From positions 1 to 64,000 of the forward strand of contig JAKJHU010001680.1 in NCBI GenBank assembly GCA_022316685.1: 64,000 nt of DNA. The letters are read 5' to 3'. The notes beneath the pieces were generated by a model. The model searched no databases. It had not been told where the DNA came from and saw only the letters and a program-made list of their open reading frames with translations. The first letter of the stretch is position 1; each line of letters begins with the position of its first letter. The DNA is from Progne subis subis (lineage: Eukaryota; Chordata; Aves; Passeriformes; Hirundinidae). Shown here piece by piece: positions 44,901 through 58,800 of this stretch. The translations under genes and the position numbers were made by a program.

Positions 44901-47900
44901 ATAAATAGAAAATACTGCAGGTTTTCCCTACGGTTTCTTCTCTTATCTCTAAAGTTATCAGATTCTGTTTAGTTTATTAGAAACTATTAACAATAAATAC
45001 GAACATACTTGATTTTGTCAGTTAAGATCTTCCCTGCATGCTGCATCCCTGTCAGTGCAATGTACATTCTCAGGATTTCATTGGTTCCCTGGATAAAATA
45101 GAAAAGAGAGTGAGACAGGTGGGTAGTTAGAGTTTACAATATTGAAGTGTTTTCCAAGCAGGTCTCTTGTGCCCCTGTGCCCTTCCCACTGTTCCAGTAT
45201 CCCGTGATGACTCTTCCCACCCACAAATTGCTGCCTTCTTCCTTATCTCAGTTATCATTCTGATTTTGTGGGGCATTGCAGAAGTCGAGCTCCTCATTAT
45301 TAAACACACAAATGTATCCCAATGAAAAAGAAACCAGGCTAAATGCATTTTGAGTGAAAAAAAGTTCTGCACTGTTTCAGTGAAGGAACATTTAAATAGT
45401 TGCAGAAGTACCCAAAATGAGCTGAGTTAAAATCAAGTCTGGCAGTGACTCCGATGTGCACACGGACGGGTCACTGACAATCCAGCCTGGAAAGAGAACA
45501 AGCTTCAGAACCAACCTTTCTTCTAATATAAATGCCCATCAATAAGTTAATTAAACTTCTAAGTTGATCTTTCGTGAGTTTGCCTACTTCAATTGTGAGA
45601 AGCACACAAAAGGAAAGGTTACTGCTGTAACTCACACTGTGGTCAGTCTATAAAAGCCTCCATAGCTTATTTTATTACAGGGAACTACTATTGATATTCC
45701 CAAGAAAACAGGGTTCGTCGTGCAGTCTTACTCTGTTACAGACTTTGCAGCTGAAGAACAAAGTCCTGCTCAATCAAACCTTCGGGTTTTCTGCTCACCT
45801 TTGCAGAAATGTGAACTGCAGTTTGCAGTGAGAATGGGATCCTGGTACTTGCCTCAAAGATGAGCAGGATCCTGGTGTCCCTGAGGTAGCGCTCGTAGGG
45901 ATAATCCTTCATGTAGCCAAGGCCTCCAAGGATCTGCAGAGCCTCACTCACACACGTCCAGGCACCTTCAGAGCTGAACACCTGCCATGGTTTAATCACC
46001 AGTGAATAGCTCACAAATCACCAATAAACACAGCATGTCCTGCTCTGGGCTTGTGTCTACAGGACACTGCTGCCGTGTTTTCTGTGTGTTACACCAGCCC
46101 TGTTAACTCGCCTGGAACAGCGTCCCTTTGGCTCAGGGGGTTTGCTCAGACTCAAACAGTGCCCTCACAGTGCACAAGGCGCTCTCCAAAAGGGCACACT
46201 CCAGGGAAACGGGCAGCCCCACACAGAGGCTGCTTGGCTGAAACCCAGAGCAGGAGTCTTCTGCAGTGACCACACCGTGAGGGACACCGTGGCAGCCACA
46301 GCCTGGATATTCCACAGGGTTTGCTCTGCCAGCACTTCCCTGGGAAAGCTGGCACAGCAGCAGCTTGGCCAGGCTGGCAGCTGCAGTGTAACCGAGTGCC
46401 CCTGTGCTCGACCCCAGCTCAGGAGGGCTCTGATATTCCCAGCCTGTTCCCTGCAGGTTTTATTTGGTATGAGTCTGAGCTTGTGGGATACAGAGAGAAA
46501 GAACAGCAGCTATCCTTTCACCTGGCTGCAGTGCTCCTCTCACCTGTGTGAATGCAGCTCTCAGGCCTCTGCTGAGCACAGAGCCCTTCCCCAGCACTGC
46601 TTACCTTGACCATGGCAGCCTCCACGGAGCAGTCAGGGAAGCCTGGCCTGTCCATCATCCCTGCAGTCAGGTAAGCCATGCTCTCCATCACATAGGCCTT
46701 CACAGCCATCAAACTAAACTTCTCCTGCCAGACAGTAACGTGAGGAATCGTACAGAAATTCAGATGCAAAAGGCCACACTCAACTCTCAAACTTAAAAAA
46801 ACCCTGCAGTTGTAATATCTTTGACATCATCAAATTAATCTATCAATTAAAAGTACCACTTCAAAACAGCAATGAATAAAAAAATACTTTTATACATTTT
46901 TCATTCTGAACATTGGAAAGATCAGTGTACAGAAGTCAGCACCAGGTTCACAGAAATTTCTAGCAAATCCTTTAAACCGATACAGCCAAAATACCCCCAA
47001 TTCAATCTATGTCCTGGCACTTAGCACAGAGATTTAGGTGTTTCATTTTTTGTTACCTGAATTAATCCAAATTGGCTGAGTTTCTTATTGAATTGTTTCC
47101 TGGTACAAGCATACTCCGATGTCAGTTCTTTAAAGAAAGAAAAACAAATCCATCTCAGAAGGGCTGTGACAAAACATTCCTGCTGCTGGTGTCCTTCCCT
47201 GGATGGTGACACTCCAGCCAATGCTCAGGAACCCCCTGGCTGCTCCAGAAGCAGCACTTCGTGAAAATCATCCTCACACTGATGGTGTTGATCAAGTCTG
47301 GGACCAGCTTGTCAAAGGCTTTTGAACCAGAGGTGTGAATTTGCACTCTGAGAGAAGTAATCAGTTTTGGTGCTAATGGATTAGAGAGACTTCTGTTTTC
47401 TGTTTTGGCAAATTATTGACAGAAATGGTTTTTATTCCTAATTACTGTGCGCAGCTTTGAGCCAGTTATTCAGGTGGGAGGTTCTAGGGGAGATTACACC
47501 TTCTAAAAGGTGATTTTACAGAGATTTTTTTTCTTGGGAAGAAAATTTTACCTCAGGGAAGTCCAATGGAGGCAGTAACCTCCCACTCTATGAACTGAAC
47601 CTACACTGTATGAAAGGAAAAAAACTTTATTTCAAAACCTCTGCAAGCAGCTTCTAATAACTATTTTTCAAAAACATATCTTAGTGTTTTAAAGATGTCA
47701 AAGCATGTTATGACAAGACCAAGACTCCTGCTCCCACTCTTAATGTCCTGCATTATCTGTCTCAGAGCAGTTTCTGCTGGCACCCAGCCATCCAGAGCAC
47801 CCAATTCACTCACCTATCAACTTTTTAATCATTCCAGCAGATGCACTGCCCATGCTAAATCTTCCACTGTTGAGGATATTCATGGCAACCTGTGGAGGAA

Positions 47901-50900
47901 TGGATGGGGATTAGGCCACATTTCCACAGGCCACGCTGCTTGCTGCGTGAGAATTCCCTGGATTTCACTCCTCACTGGGACACCCTTCCAGTCCTGGGAA
48001 GTGCCCTCACATCAGTCACCACAGCACTCAGCATCCCAAGGAAAAGAATTCAAAACTGGGCATTTCCTGCCACCCATTGCGTCCAATTTTATATCTGAGG
48101 TAGATGATCCAGTGACTTGGAAATAATCTCTATTCTAATTACATGAAGGTAAAATGCAGATAAAAATGTATTTATCTGCAGCTGGTAAACAACATTCCAG
48201 CTCAGCCACTGCTCTAGTTTATCAGATGAAGAAGAAAACCACAATATTTCTCCCTGCAGCTGACCTGTGGTGGCTGCTGCTCTCTGCCTCAGATTCCTTT
48301 CAGCAGCACACCACAGAAGGGAACAAGAATGGAGGTGTAGAAATGAAATACAGACCAGTAATGTATAAAAATAGATTTTGGAGCCTGATGTTGTTTCTCA
48401 ACATGGGTGACTCGGGTCAAAGCCTGTTAGGAAAGAAGTCACTGTCTTACATTTTACCTCGTCAGGAGGTACCACAAAAATCTGTATTTAATCTCTACTA
48501 CATTAAGGAAAACGATTTAATTTAGCATTAAGGCCTGGACTTGCCTGCTACAGCAGGAGTAAGAACTGCAAATCCCCAGGTCACACTCTCAGATAAAGGT
48601 GACACAGCAAGGCCAGCTGTGTCTCTTTCCTGGGGTCCTGCCAGCACTTCCTTGTGCAACAATCCAGCCCTGGAGAAGCTCCTGACAGCTAGGGCACCTT
48701 GGAACTGGGCTTGCCTCCAGCCATTCCGTGGGACACTCATTCCTGTGTCTCCTTTCCACATTCTGCTGGAGGAACCAGCAGAGGACATGTCCCCCATTCA
48801 GGTCAGAAGGGCAGCTGAAGTCACTCTCTTTTGTGAGGGGACACCACGAAAAACAACCAAAAGCCCAACCAGAAGAGAAGAAACAGGCAGGAATGTGAGG
48901 TGATGGCACACTGTGCACTGTCCAGTGACACCAATTTACAGATCAGTGGGGGAGTCCTCTAGCACTCTGCAGTGTGGCAGTGCTCACACCACCCACGAGG
49001 AAACTTCAGTACAGGGGGAAATCAGTCTCCTTCAGGCTTTTAAAAATAACCAGCAGTTACTGTCCACCGCTTACCTTAAATCCCCCTCCAACTTCTCCAA
49101 TTACGTTCTCTATAGGCACTTTGGTGTTTTCAAAATGTACTTCACAGGCTGAAACACGGAATTAACACTTGATTAAATATGACACAGGAATATTTAAAAG
49201 ACATTCAGGAACTTAAGTTACTATTTGTAGCAAGAAATGAAGGTTTTGTAATGCATTGTTTACAACAGAATTACACGTGCTTTGCCAACAGAGCGAGAAT
49301 TTGGGAAAAGGCTGTAGTTGACATCAATGACTGATGTGAAACATTAAAAATGTTATGAATGTACACTGTGTAAACAGAGAACTACAGTTTAATCTTTATT
49401 TTTAGTTCTAAGGAACTGATTGAACAGTGACCAAGATGGTGAGAAGCTGCAATTAAAAAGTGATGAAAGTGGACTTCCAGATTAAACCTATTGGCCACTC
49501 AATCTCCCGAGTGATTTCTTTCACTGCACAGTGAGTGAACTGCACAAAATGGATTTCTTATTTCAGGCCCCGCATCAGGAGGGGACTCCTAGGAAAAACC
49601 AGCTAATGAAACATGCAAATTACACTGTAACATGGAACAGGTATTGATTTGCCTCTGAATTCAGATGATCTAACCAAAATAAAAATTAAACTATTGAAAC
49701 CATTTCTGCTAACAATTTTAGGTGATTCTTACTGTTGGAGCCTCGAATGCCCAGCTTGTCCTCGGGTTTCCCATGGGTGACGCCGCCAAAGTCCCGCTCC
49801 ACGATGAAAGCAGTGATCTTATCCTTCACCTGCCCGTCCTTATCCACAACCTCTGTCCTGGCAAACACTGTGAAAACGCTGGCCAGGCCACCATTGGAGA
49901 TCCAGACCTGTTTTTCAGAGAGGGAAGATGTGCCACCATTTCTTTTAGCAGAAACCTTCCGAGCAGCCCTATTTCTACTTAAATATCAAGTTTTCTTTTA
50001 AAATCTAGCCTGAACAATGAAGAGATGTCAAAACACAGGTTTAGGTTTCCTTTTACCTAAGCTGTGATGGAGGGGGCTGATTTACTAACTAAACCAAGCC
50101 TCCCTGAAGCTGAACACACAAGTGGGTGATAGAGAAGGAACCTGGGGTGGTTTTCTATTTTTCTTACCAGGGTTTAATGCACTAATTCCCTAACAATAAT
50201 TTTCTATTCTCTTTGTACCTGGTTGTCTTTTTGACACGGTTGTTCTCCTTTAGCTTGGAAATCTCCCAATTCCAGACTGATGCAAAAGCCAAGGACACTT
50301 CCTAACAAAACCCTTTCCTGTTCCCAATTTGAGTGGGTACCTTGGAGCCATTTAACAGGAAGTGTTTCCCATCTTCACTCAGGGTTGCTCTTGTCTGGAT
50401 GGATGCAGCATCACTCCCACTAGAAAGCAAACAAGTTATTAATGTTTACAGAAATAAACATGCTTTCAAAAAACCAGAACTGCATATTCCCCTTCTTCCC
50501 AGCCTTTAAAAGGAGGGGCTCTTAAACAGCAGCGTACCAATTTTAGCTTTTAACTAACAAGGAAGCTCACTAGTTTGAAGAAGCTCTAGAAGTCACCTGA
50601 GGGGACATTTCTGCTCATTACCATCTTACCAGGGTTATGACCTGACCAGAATGCGCAGAATGCCACAAAAGCAACTTTTTGGAGCTACACTTTGAGCTAT
50701 GTGAACACACAATGAGCCTGTCACTTAAGTAACACCCAAAATTCTTCCTTTGGTTTGGTAGCTCCTTCAATACAGGCTTTTATATTTTGAATAAGAACTG
50801 AAGCATCCTAGAACAGTCACAGCACATTATTTCTGACGTAGCACAAAGCATCCTTCCCAATTCATGGAAGAAATTAAGTAAATGAATTCCTGGGATGGGA

Positions 50901-53900
50901 ACAACAAGAGTCAGGGAGCAGCACGTTGGGGAAAGAGCAATTACAGTCAGGAGCATTCCTTGAAAACTAACAATAAAACACAGATTATATACTGAAGCCA
51001 CAGGCCCCAAATAATGAAGATTTAAACAATTAAGCAATGCAGATGAAGCAGTAACCCCCCTTTGGAGCTGTGGGGGCAGCAGCACCTGCCAGGCTCGGTG
51101 AGGCAGAAGGCAGCAATGTGCTCCCCCGAGGCCAGGCGGGGCAGGTACTTGGCCTTCTGCTCCTCGGTGCCAGCAATCAGGATCCCCTGCAGAAACAAGC
51201 ACAGAAAACTTTCCAGCATCACCCTGTGGGAAAAGAGAGGCAGCTGACAAGCCCCAGCATGTTCAGAAAGTGTCATTTGCAAGTTTTATGGCATGGCGAG
51301 AGACAGTTTAATAAACAACAGACTGTATTATTTATCAGACATTAAAATATTTTTCATTAGCATTGTCTGCTCAATTCCATGAGGAGTTTCTCTTGCTGTT
51401 AACAAACTAGTGCGGTTTCAAGCTTCTTCTGCCATCCATCCACCACTAAAAGGTAAATACCGATGGCAGTACTAAAGTTCAAAGTTGATACACTTGCTCT
51501 TAGATGAGTTTTCACCTTTGAGCTCCCCAACACACAGCCCCAGCCAGCCAAAGCTGCTCTCTTCTGAATTCTTTCCTTTCTCATCACCTGACCCCCCCTT
51601 AAAACTCTGTTTATTCAATTCTATTCATTATAGCTACTTTAAAAAGCTTGGTCAATTAAAAAAAACCCAACAAACCAACAAAAACAATACAGCTTGGGAT
51701 CCTTTAAAGTAGCTTTTCTAAGAATAATTATCCTAACAGTAACTTTCTTGTGTACTTCCTATCCAGCCTTTGTGTCTTACACTGAACAAGTGGCAGGGGC
51801 TGCTTGGGGACACCAACAACCTGATTTGTGCTTCCCCAGCAATTCTGATTGCTCCCCCCAAGTACCCCCATTTTTCACTTCAGCTTTTCCATGCAATCTG
51901 TGCAGAAGCACTGGAGCCAAAGCAGCAGCATTACCTTCAGCCCAATGGCCTGATGAGCTGCCAGGGTCACTGCAATGGAGCCATCCAGGGATGTGATTTC
52001 TCCCCAGACGTGCATACATGGTGTTTGACAGACCCAGCCCACCTGGAACAGGCACCAGGTTTGATTTTAGTACGTTTATCGTGCTGCTTCCCCCCAAAAA
52101 ATCCATTTCAAATACAGAAATACAGGAGTGCAAGAGCTTTAGCTGGAGAGGCTGCAAAAGTGACACAAATGCACCCTGTAAATGCACCGGGTTGTTCTTC
52201 TGTGACATTTACTCACCGTATTCCTCTGGAATCTGCATGCCAAAGAGACCCAGGTCCTTCAGTCCTTGTAAGGTTTCAGGTGGGATTTTTGCATCTTGAT
52301 CGATTTTCTTTGAGTCCAACTACAAACACAGAAGTTTTTTCTCATTTAACACTGTGTTTCTTAGTGCCCAGAGCAGCTGTGAGACTGCAGCAATTCCCCC
52401 AGCAGGAGACTTCTCATCCCCAGCTTCACAAGAATTTCTTCTTCCTAGCTTCAGCCGGACTCTCCTGTTTGTCCTCACAACACATTCAGGAAAAAGACTT
52501 GGAAGTGGGAAAAATCCAGCATTTATTTCATTTGTCTCAAACATTTCTACCGGATCTGCATGTCAGCAGATTCCAAGACTGGAATAAACTAAGTATTTCC
52601 AGAATTTTCTATCTGAACCAAGTCTAGGTCATGAATAAAGGAAAAAAAAAAAAAAAAAAAAGTGCATAAATGAAGTAATTAGAAAAGCTTGTTCTTAGGA
52701 GTTTTAGATTCTTGGGGGATTAAGAGAGCTGTTCTGTACCATGGCAGTGAAAAGAAACAGGAATCATATTTTCTCCAGACTCCATAATCTGACCCTTTTA
52801 TTCCTCTCCTAAACATCAAGTTGTTTACTCCATAAATTATGTTCCCCCACAGAGCAAAGAATTTAAAAAAAAAAGTAATTTGAATAAATTCTTTATTTAC
52901 TGCCAGTGAGCAACACTACAATTTTAAAAGTTAAAATCCCCTGGACCTCAGAGACTGTGATGTGTGACAATCACTGGCTTCTCCAAACTCCTACATTCCA
53001 AATTCCTCTGGAAAACCAAAGGGCTGGGATCTCTGTCAATGGGAAGTGTGAGACAATGCTGTTTAACCACCCAGAAATTGCTGTCTGTGCAAACCAGAAC
53101 TCTGCAATTGTTCTGGGACTGGCTTGTCCATGGCAGCACCGATGGAAGGAACACCCTGCAATGCAGGTGAGTAACAAGGCCTTTCCCAAACAGAATTATT
53201 ACTCTAAGGCTGAAAAAACAGAAAGGCTTTTGATATTTCATAGCTCCTCAATGAGCCATCATTTCTGAGTATCTCTGCTGCTTTTTGCTACAGACAGTTT
53301 TAGCAGAGTATGACAGTTAAAAAGGGAAAAAAGGGGAAAAAAACCCCACAATATATGAAGTGGTAAAAAGCACAATTCAGCTGAGCTAAAACCAATTTCA
53401 GATCCATCTTTATACCAGAATGCTCTAACATCCTTGGTTTTTTCCTGTTTTAGAGATTTAATTCTTCTGATCAGCACTAAATAGTCCCCCAAAAAAAGCC
53501 ATAAATGGACATGCTACAGAATCAGCATCACTATGTGAGCAGCAATAAATGCATAAAGTAAATTGTTTTAAGGATAATAATCTTATTCAACTGCTATAGC
53601 TAAATCAATTTGTAATCACTAAATCACTTGCATGGATAAAAACACAATAATATACCTTCTTCATTGAAGAACTTTTCGACAGGTCCCACAAACTGGTTGA
53701 TCTCTGCCAGTTCTTCATTGCTAATTTCTGGGTAAGGAAAAACTTCTTCCTAAATAGGAGAATTATTAATAATTTTTAATACACAAATCTTGCAGTTGAA
53801 ATAAAAATTACGGGTGATATGCCTTGCAAAGACTCTAAAATACTGTGCAAACACCAAACCCAGACCAGAGGGTGTTACCTGAACAACAGAAACATTAGGG

Positions 53901-55364
53901 AGAAATCAAGAGATTTTAAAGAACTACGAGGATGCAAAAATCCTTCGTCACCATGAGCTTGTCAGTGTAACCCTACTTAGGGATGGATAAAAAATGAGTT
54001 TAACTTGTGTCAAAATCAATGAACTGTTTCTAATGTTTCCAAAGCTCAGCCCATGAACACTGTCCCTTGCCTACAGGCCAGCACATTTCACCTGCTGATG
54101 CCTCGAGGACGAAGGGGAGCGAGTCCCAGCACTCCTTATCATCACCAGGGGTTCTGGCCATGAACTGGGAGCAGCACAGCCTGACAGGTTTGAACTGATA
54201 AAAATCCAAGCAAGGAACACAAGAAGTGGGAGGCTATGTGAGAAGCACGCTTCTCATTTTTATTGCCTTTCCCCTTTTAAAAGAAGAATTTATCTCTGTC
54301 TGCACAAATCTTTTCATGAAAATCTGAGCAAAAATTCAGGACCTGGAAATGCCTAGAGATTTTCAGAAAGATGTTGTATTGAAACTGGAGAAAAAAGCCA
54401 CCCCGGACATGTGTGAAGTGGGGTTTAACACCGTGGAGCTGAGTGCTGCCTGTTGTAACACTTCACCTGACAAGCTCTGTTGCAGGAGACTTTATTGCTC
54501 AACTCATTTCTGCGGAATTGAGTTATTCCTTCTTTCAGTTTACTTCACCCTGCAACCTCTGATAAATGCACGCTCTAAGCCTTGCATCAACAAACTCTGG
54601 TTAATAGAGCGTTCTAGCTCAGATGTCAATTTCTTTGTCCAGCGGCATCTCAAAGCACGACAAGAACTTCAATCTTTCCTATGCAAACCCTAGGCAGAAA
54701 TTTACAAGAAGTCTCGGGCCTTGGTGTAAAATCAGAGAACAAAGCGACGCGGCTTTTGCGGCACGCCCAGAGCGTGGTGTGCAGCGGACACGCGAGTTTC
54801 CAGGGGGATTTGGGGGGCTGGGGGTTAGGGGCAGCTCCTGGCTGCTGGTTCTTCGCGTTATTCTGAGTTAAAAATCGCGTGCTCTGCGTGCAAAGGGGTC
54901 ACTTCAGCTAAGGCGGCTCCAGCCGAGGGGCACCCGGACACCAGAGCCGCCTCCTGCCCACGGTGTTCGAGGGCAGGGAGCTCTGCAGGAGCACGGCGGA
55001 CCCACGGGCCGCGGGACTAACCAGCAGGGCCGGGTGCTGCCGTGGGCTCACCCCGACCGCTGCAGCCCGGCTGGGAAAGCCCCGGCGGTGCCGGTGACGA
55101 GCCCGGCGGGCCGACGTCCCGCTCTGTGCCGGCCCCGCCGTGCCCTCCCCGCTGTCCGTGGGTGAAAGGGCAGGACCCGCCATGGCCACCCGCATCTCCG
55201 CGGACTCACCCTGCGCAGGGTGCCGAGGAACAGCTCCTTGGCGAAGGCGCGGGGGCGCGGCCGTGCGCAGGCCGCGGGCTGTGGGGCCGGCCCGGGACCG
55301 GGGTCGGGGCCGGGGTCGGGGCCGGGCCCAGCGCAGGGCCCGCAGCAGCAGCACCGCGCTCCAT
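41975..55364 (-). CDS. ACAD9: ACAD9, acyl-CoA dehydrogenase family member 9
   Basis: Mitochondrial FAD flavoprotein, needed with ECSIT and NDUFAF1 to assemble respiratory complex I, with residual long-chain acyl-CoA dehydrogenase activity (family knowledge). Coding exons 1-18: 55210-55364, 53656-53749, 52217-52319, 51935-52042, 51086-51186, 50341-50419, 49733-49907, 49075-49148, 47814-47889, 47057-47127, 46605-46724, 45853-45981, 45009-45088, 44359-44485, 43922-43999, 43334-43462, 42520-42592, 41975-42075. About 623 codons against 621 residues in human. Landmarks: AFAKELFLG (exon 1), [19 protein letters not shown] (5), [10 protein letters not shown] (7), [13 protein letters not shown] (10), catalytic Glu at IFE|GTNE (12/13), [17 protein letters not shown] (16). 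Exons 1, 3 and 4 each need a one-base change to keep frame. Confidence 0.95.
45853..45981 (-). CDS. ACAD9: ACAD9 exon 12 with GC donor
   Basis: 129 bp (43 codons, phase 0-0) from VFSSEGAW to LLIFE. The last codon is the expected catalytic base Glu (about residue 428; human 426). The donor is GAG|GCAAGT, a GC-AG intron with otherwise perfect U1 match; no GT alternative keeps IFE|GTNE together. Confidence 0.85.
51935..52042 (-). CDS. ACAD9: ACAD9 exon 4 with one extra base
   Basis: Starts [14 protein letters not shown], then a run of four G (CTGGGGAGAAATC) where three are needed for the conserved L-G-E-I. 108 bp instead of 107. Frame recovers family similarity (AAHQAIGLK) only after removing one base. 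Confidence 0.8.
52217..52319 (-). CDS. ACAD9: ACAD9 exon 3 with one extra base
   Basis: 103 bp from acceptor TTTGTAG to donor GTGAGT. Exon 2 ends in phase 1 (GAAG), and the conserved E-V-D-S-K-K needs TGGACTC; the sequence reads TTGGACTC. The rest ([20 protein letters not shown]) is well conserved. Confidence 0.8.
52641..52661. repeat. Poly(A) run in ACAD9 intron 2
   Basis: About 20 A in a row. No element body recognised upstream, so a retroposed tail is possible but not shown. Confidence 0.6.
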
Positions 55365-55800
55365 GGCTTCCGCTGACGGCACCGCCGAGCGCCCGGCCCG
55401 GCCCCGAGGCGGAGCACGGCCCCACAGCCCCACCGGGCGGCGCTTCGCTCGTAGGGGATGGAGAGACCCGGTTACAGCTTGGCACAGCCCTACAGCGTCA
55501 TCGAGCGGTGCTTCGCTCGTAGGGACCGCGGGGATAGACCCGGTTACAGCTTTGTCACAGCCCTACAGCGTCATCGAGCGGTGCTTCGCTCGCAGGGACC
55601 CCGCGGATAGCCCCGGTCACGGCTGGGCTCATCCGGGCGAGGCACGGCCCCACAGCCTCAGCGGGCAGCGCTCCCTCACAGCGACAGCGGGGACAGCACT
55701 AAAGCCGCCTCACAGGCTTCTCTCCCCCGGCTCCGGTTCCTCCGGTCCTCTCCTCCCCTTCCCTTCCCGGCCCGGCAGCTCCCACCGGAAAATAGCTCTT
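54900..55800 (-). promoter_or_regulatory. ACAD9: ACAD9 GC-rich promoter / CpG island and exon 1
   Basis: Strongly GC- and CpG-rich against AT-rich flanks. Exon 1 encodes an Arg/Pro/Ala-rich mitochondrial targeting region. The ATG at 55362-55364 gives 155 bp to the donor at 55209, one short of a whole number of codons, so a base is probably missing in the GC tract. A longer alternative start (Met at 55483-55485) is in frame with AFAKELFLG but has no targeting-peptide look. Confidence 0.65.
55420..55655. repeat. About 70-bp tandem repeat next to the ACAD9 promoter
   Basis: Three units begin with GCTTCGCTCG at 55442, 55510 and 55583, each carrying CACAGCCCTACAGCGTCATC or a relative. Spacing 68 and 73 bp; the third unit decays by about 55655. 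Confidence 0.75.
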
Positions 55801-58800
55801 GGTGCATGCAGGGTGCCTCTGAATGGCCTTCCTGAAGCGAAAGCAGCAGTCCAGACCAGCCAGGGAGCAGCACCACCGACAGGGATCGCTGCAAACCGAG
55901 CGCATGAAATCGCCCCAAAATCTCCACCCAAGCCTAACTCCCCCTGCTCCGTGTGTCAGGAGCCGGAGCAGGGTGGTGTCGGCAGCTCCAGGCGTCCCCC
56001 GAGCGGCCCCCGCACTCCTGCAGCCCTTTCCACATGTCACTAAGTGCCAAGGGCAGACCAGCGTGTCCTGCCGGGAGCGCTGCCTGCACCGAGCATTCCC
56101 TTCCCTCCTTCCCCATCCCTCGTGCCGCGGTTCTGTCTTTTTTGAAAGTGCCAACCCGTGTGCAATTACTGAGCCCGTTACCCGACACTGCGATCTGGTT
56201 GAGAAGCACTCTCTGCTCCCCTTCTGAACAAGAATTCAGGTTTGGGGCATCATCACCCCACGGCTGCTGCCTCACTGGCAGGGGGCTGGGACTCCTCACT
56301 GACGCAGAAAGGCTTTCTGCGTGCTAAACTTCATTTACTCGAAGGTAGAATTAATTTATTTGAGCTATTTCTTTCAAATAAAATAAGCCCTTTAAAGGCT
56401 GCCCATTACTCTCTCATTTAAGCATCTCCACGTCCACCTGCCTTCGTTTTGCTTTGGTCTGTGTGGAACTGCAGAATGTGACCAAATGCCATTTACAAAA
56501 AGAACGAGTAAACACAAGCTTAATGAACTCTCTTATTTTGCTTCCTTTACTTATGACTCGTAAATTGAAAACCCTTTAATCTTGTCATAAATTGCCGTGA
56601 TTGCCTCTCGACTGTACTGCAACTAGGGAACAGGAGGGGCTGAGAGTGAGGGGACAGGAAAGGTAAAGGTGTGGCTCAGCTCTGGTTGAGTAACATCATC
56701 CTACTTTTAGTTTTGAAAGGTGGAAAAGTGAGAGGTGATGTCTAATCCTAGCAGGAAACAATGGGTGGGGAACGCTGGGATGGGTGCAGCGCTTCGCAGT
56801 CCTCAGGAAGCAGTGATGAGGTGTCGGTGCCTCTATAGGCAGTTGATGCTATGGATAGAAGGGGGAAAACCCTCATCCTGGTGAATCGTGGGGTTAATGG
56901 GGCAAGAGCCACCCCATGTCACTCTGAGAGGGCCTGGTGGCACTGCCACAGCCGTGCCACCATCCCGCTCCTGGGCAGAGGACACCGTCCTGGGGGTCCA
57001 GGAGAGGGGTAGGTCCCACAACGCCTCCCAGACTGAATATCGGGGATGAAAGGGCTGAAACTGAGGCCACCCTCTCCTGAGACAAGTCCAGGCAGGTTCT
57101 GGTGAGGCAGGGGTCATGTGGCAGCTTGAAAGAAAGGGAAAACAGAGCATGGTAAAAAGTGCTTGAAGAAATGATCCAAACAAGGCTGGGCAGTTGGGAA
57201 GCACGGGGAAAAGATGTCTCATCAGAAGTTAAAAAGAACTGAAAGCAGCCAGCACACCCACCCCGTGTGTTCATTCAGCAAGCACGAGCACGCACCGTGA
57301 GCGTATCTAAATAAACTCCTGGGGTTTTTCCAGTCACAGGGGGTGGCACACGCCCACAGCACAAGCTGCAGGCAGACCATCCCTGGCGCAGAGAATCCTC
57401 TGTTCCTGCGTTGGCACCAGCGGTGCCTCACCACAGGTTTTGTCCCATCCACGCAACCCTTCCAGTGCCGTGTGTAATCACACTCCTGGCAGCTGCCGTT
57501 CTCTGCAGAATCCCCCCATCCTGACCTGATACATCTTCACACTGCCTTGCACAGAACTGCACAATCTACTGAAAAAAAACCCAATAATCATTATTTTTGC
57601 CTTCTGCTTCAGCAGCATGCCCGACCTCTTCCTTTCCCCACTTTTTATGTATGACTCCTTCTCTGCTGTCTGTGCCACTGAGGTATTTCTTCCACGTGTT
57701 TCCCATAATTTCAGATTCCCTTTCTGGCCAGCTAATCCTCAGCCGTTCCAGCCCCTCGTAACTCACATATTGTGAACAACCACAACTCCCACAGGATTCC
57801 ATTTCAGCCCATTCCACACAGAAGTGGAAGAATGCCTTCCTGAGAAGGAATTAATGCAAGAGAAGTAAGAGATCAGTAAATGAACTACATTAAACATTCC
57901 CTAAGGTTTTCCTTTTTATCTTCCATATTTTCCAGCAGCTGCCTAAAACTGGCATTCAAGAATAAAATGACCTGGTAACATTTAGCTCTTTGAGCCATAG
58001 ATATTTTATTTACTGAAAAAGTGTCACTAAATTACTGTACAAAACATTTACCAGGCTTTGCAGCACTTCCAGGAAAAAGACATAAAATTCCTCCTTTCTT
58101 TATTGTTTGCTCCTTTTCAACCTGACAGATGGTATGAAAGTTTTGCACTTGACACTGATGACTGTCTTTCCCACTTGACACTGATGACTGTCTTTCCCAC
58201 AGGCATGTGATGATGTGCTCATTGCATCACCTCCTGGCTCCGAATATTTTTTTAAAAAGCTGGTTCACAAATGAAATCCTGGGAAAGGTGAGGGCAGGAG
58301 CTGTATTTCCACTTTAGCTCCTGGTTACGTGCTGTGGAAGGGATGAAGGGATCTGATGTGTTTGAAACACAGATGTTAACACGGTCACTGTACAAATACA
58401 GAAATAAATTTGTCCAAGCTGTTTTCCATCCACACTGACTGGACTGTGGCCAGCGAAGAAACCACCTGAAAAATATAGATACATCCTGTCAATGAAAGGG
58501 ATTCCTCACGACTTCAGGTGGCACTTGCAGGGAAACTGTCCATCAGCTCTGCCTGTTGAATTAAAAGGAAGGCACTAAATTGCCTCACGTTTTGGAAGTA
58601 TTTTATATTTTATTTCACATTATGATTTTTTAACCGCCAAAAAAAGTTATAATTTTTTCAAGCCGGGGAGAATTAGGCCAAACAATGTACTGAAATCGAG
58701 TTTGTGGCTCAGTGAGGGGAGATAAGCTGAACTCGGTGCAGGAAAGGAGCTGTTGCTGTGGGATCGCACCCAAGGAGCTGCAGGCCAGCCTGGAGAGGGC

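Noticed and set aside
42076..55209. Other ORFs within ACAD9 introns (for example 51770-52627 plus)
   Set aside because: Short or antisense, no family features, and they overlap well-defined ACAD9 exons.
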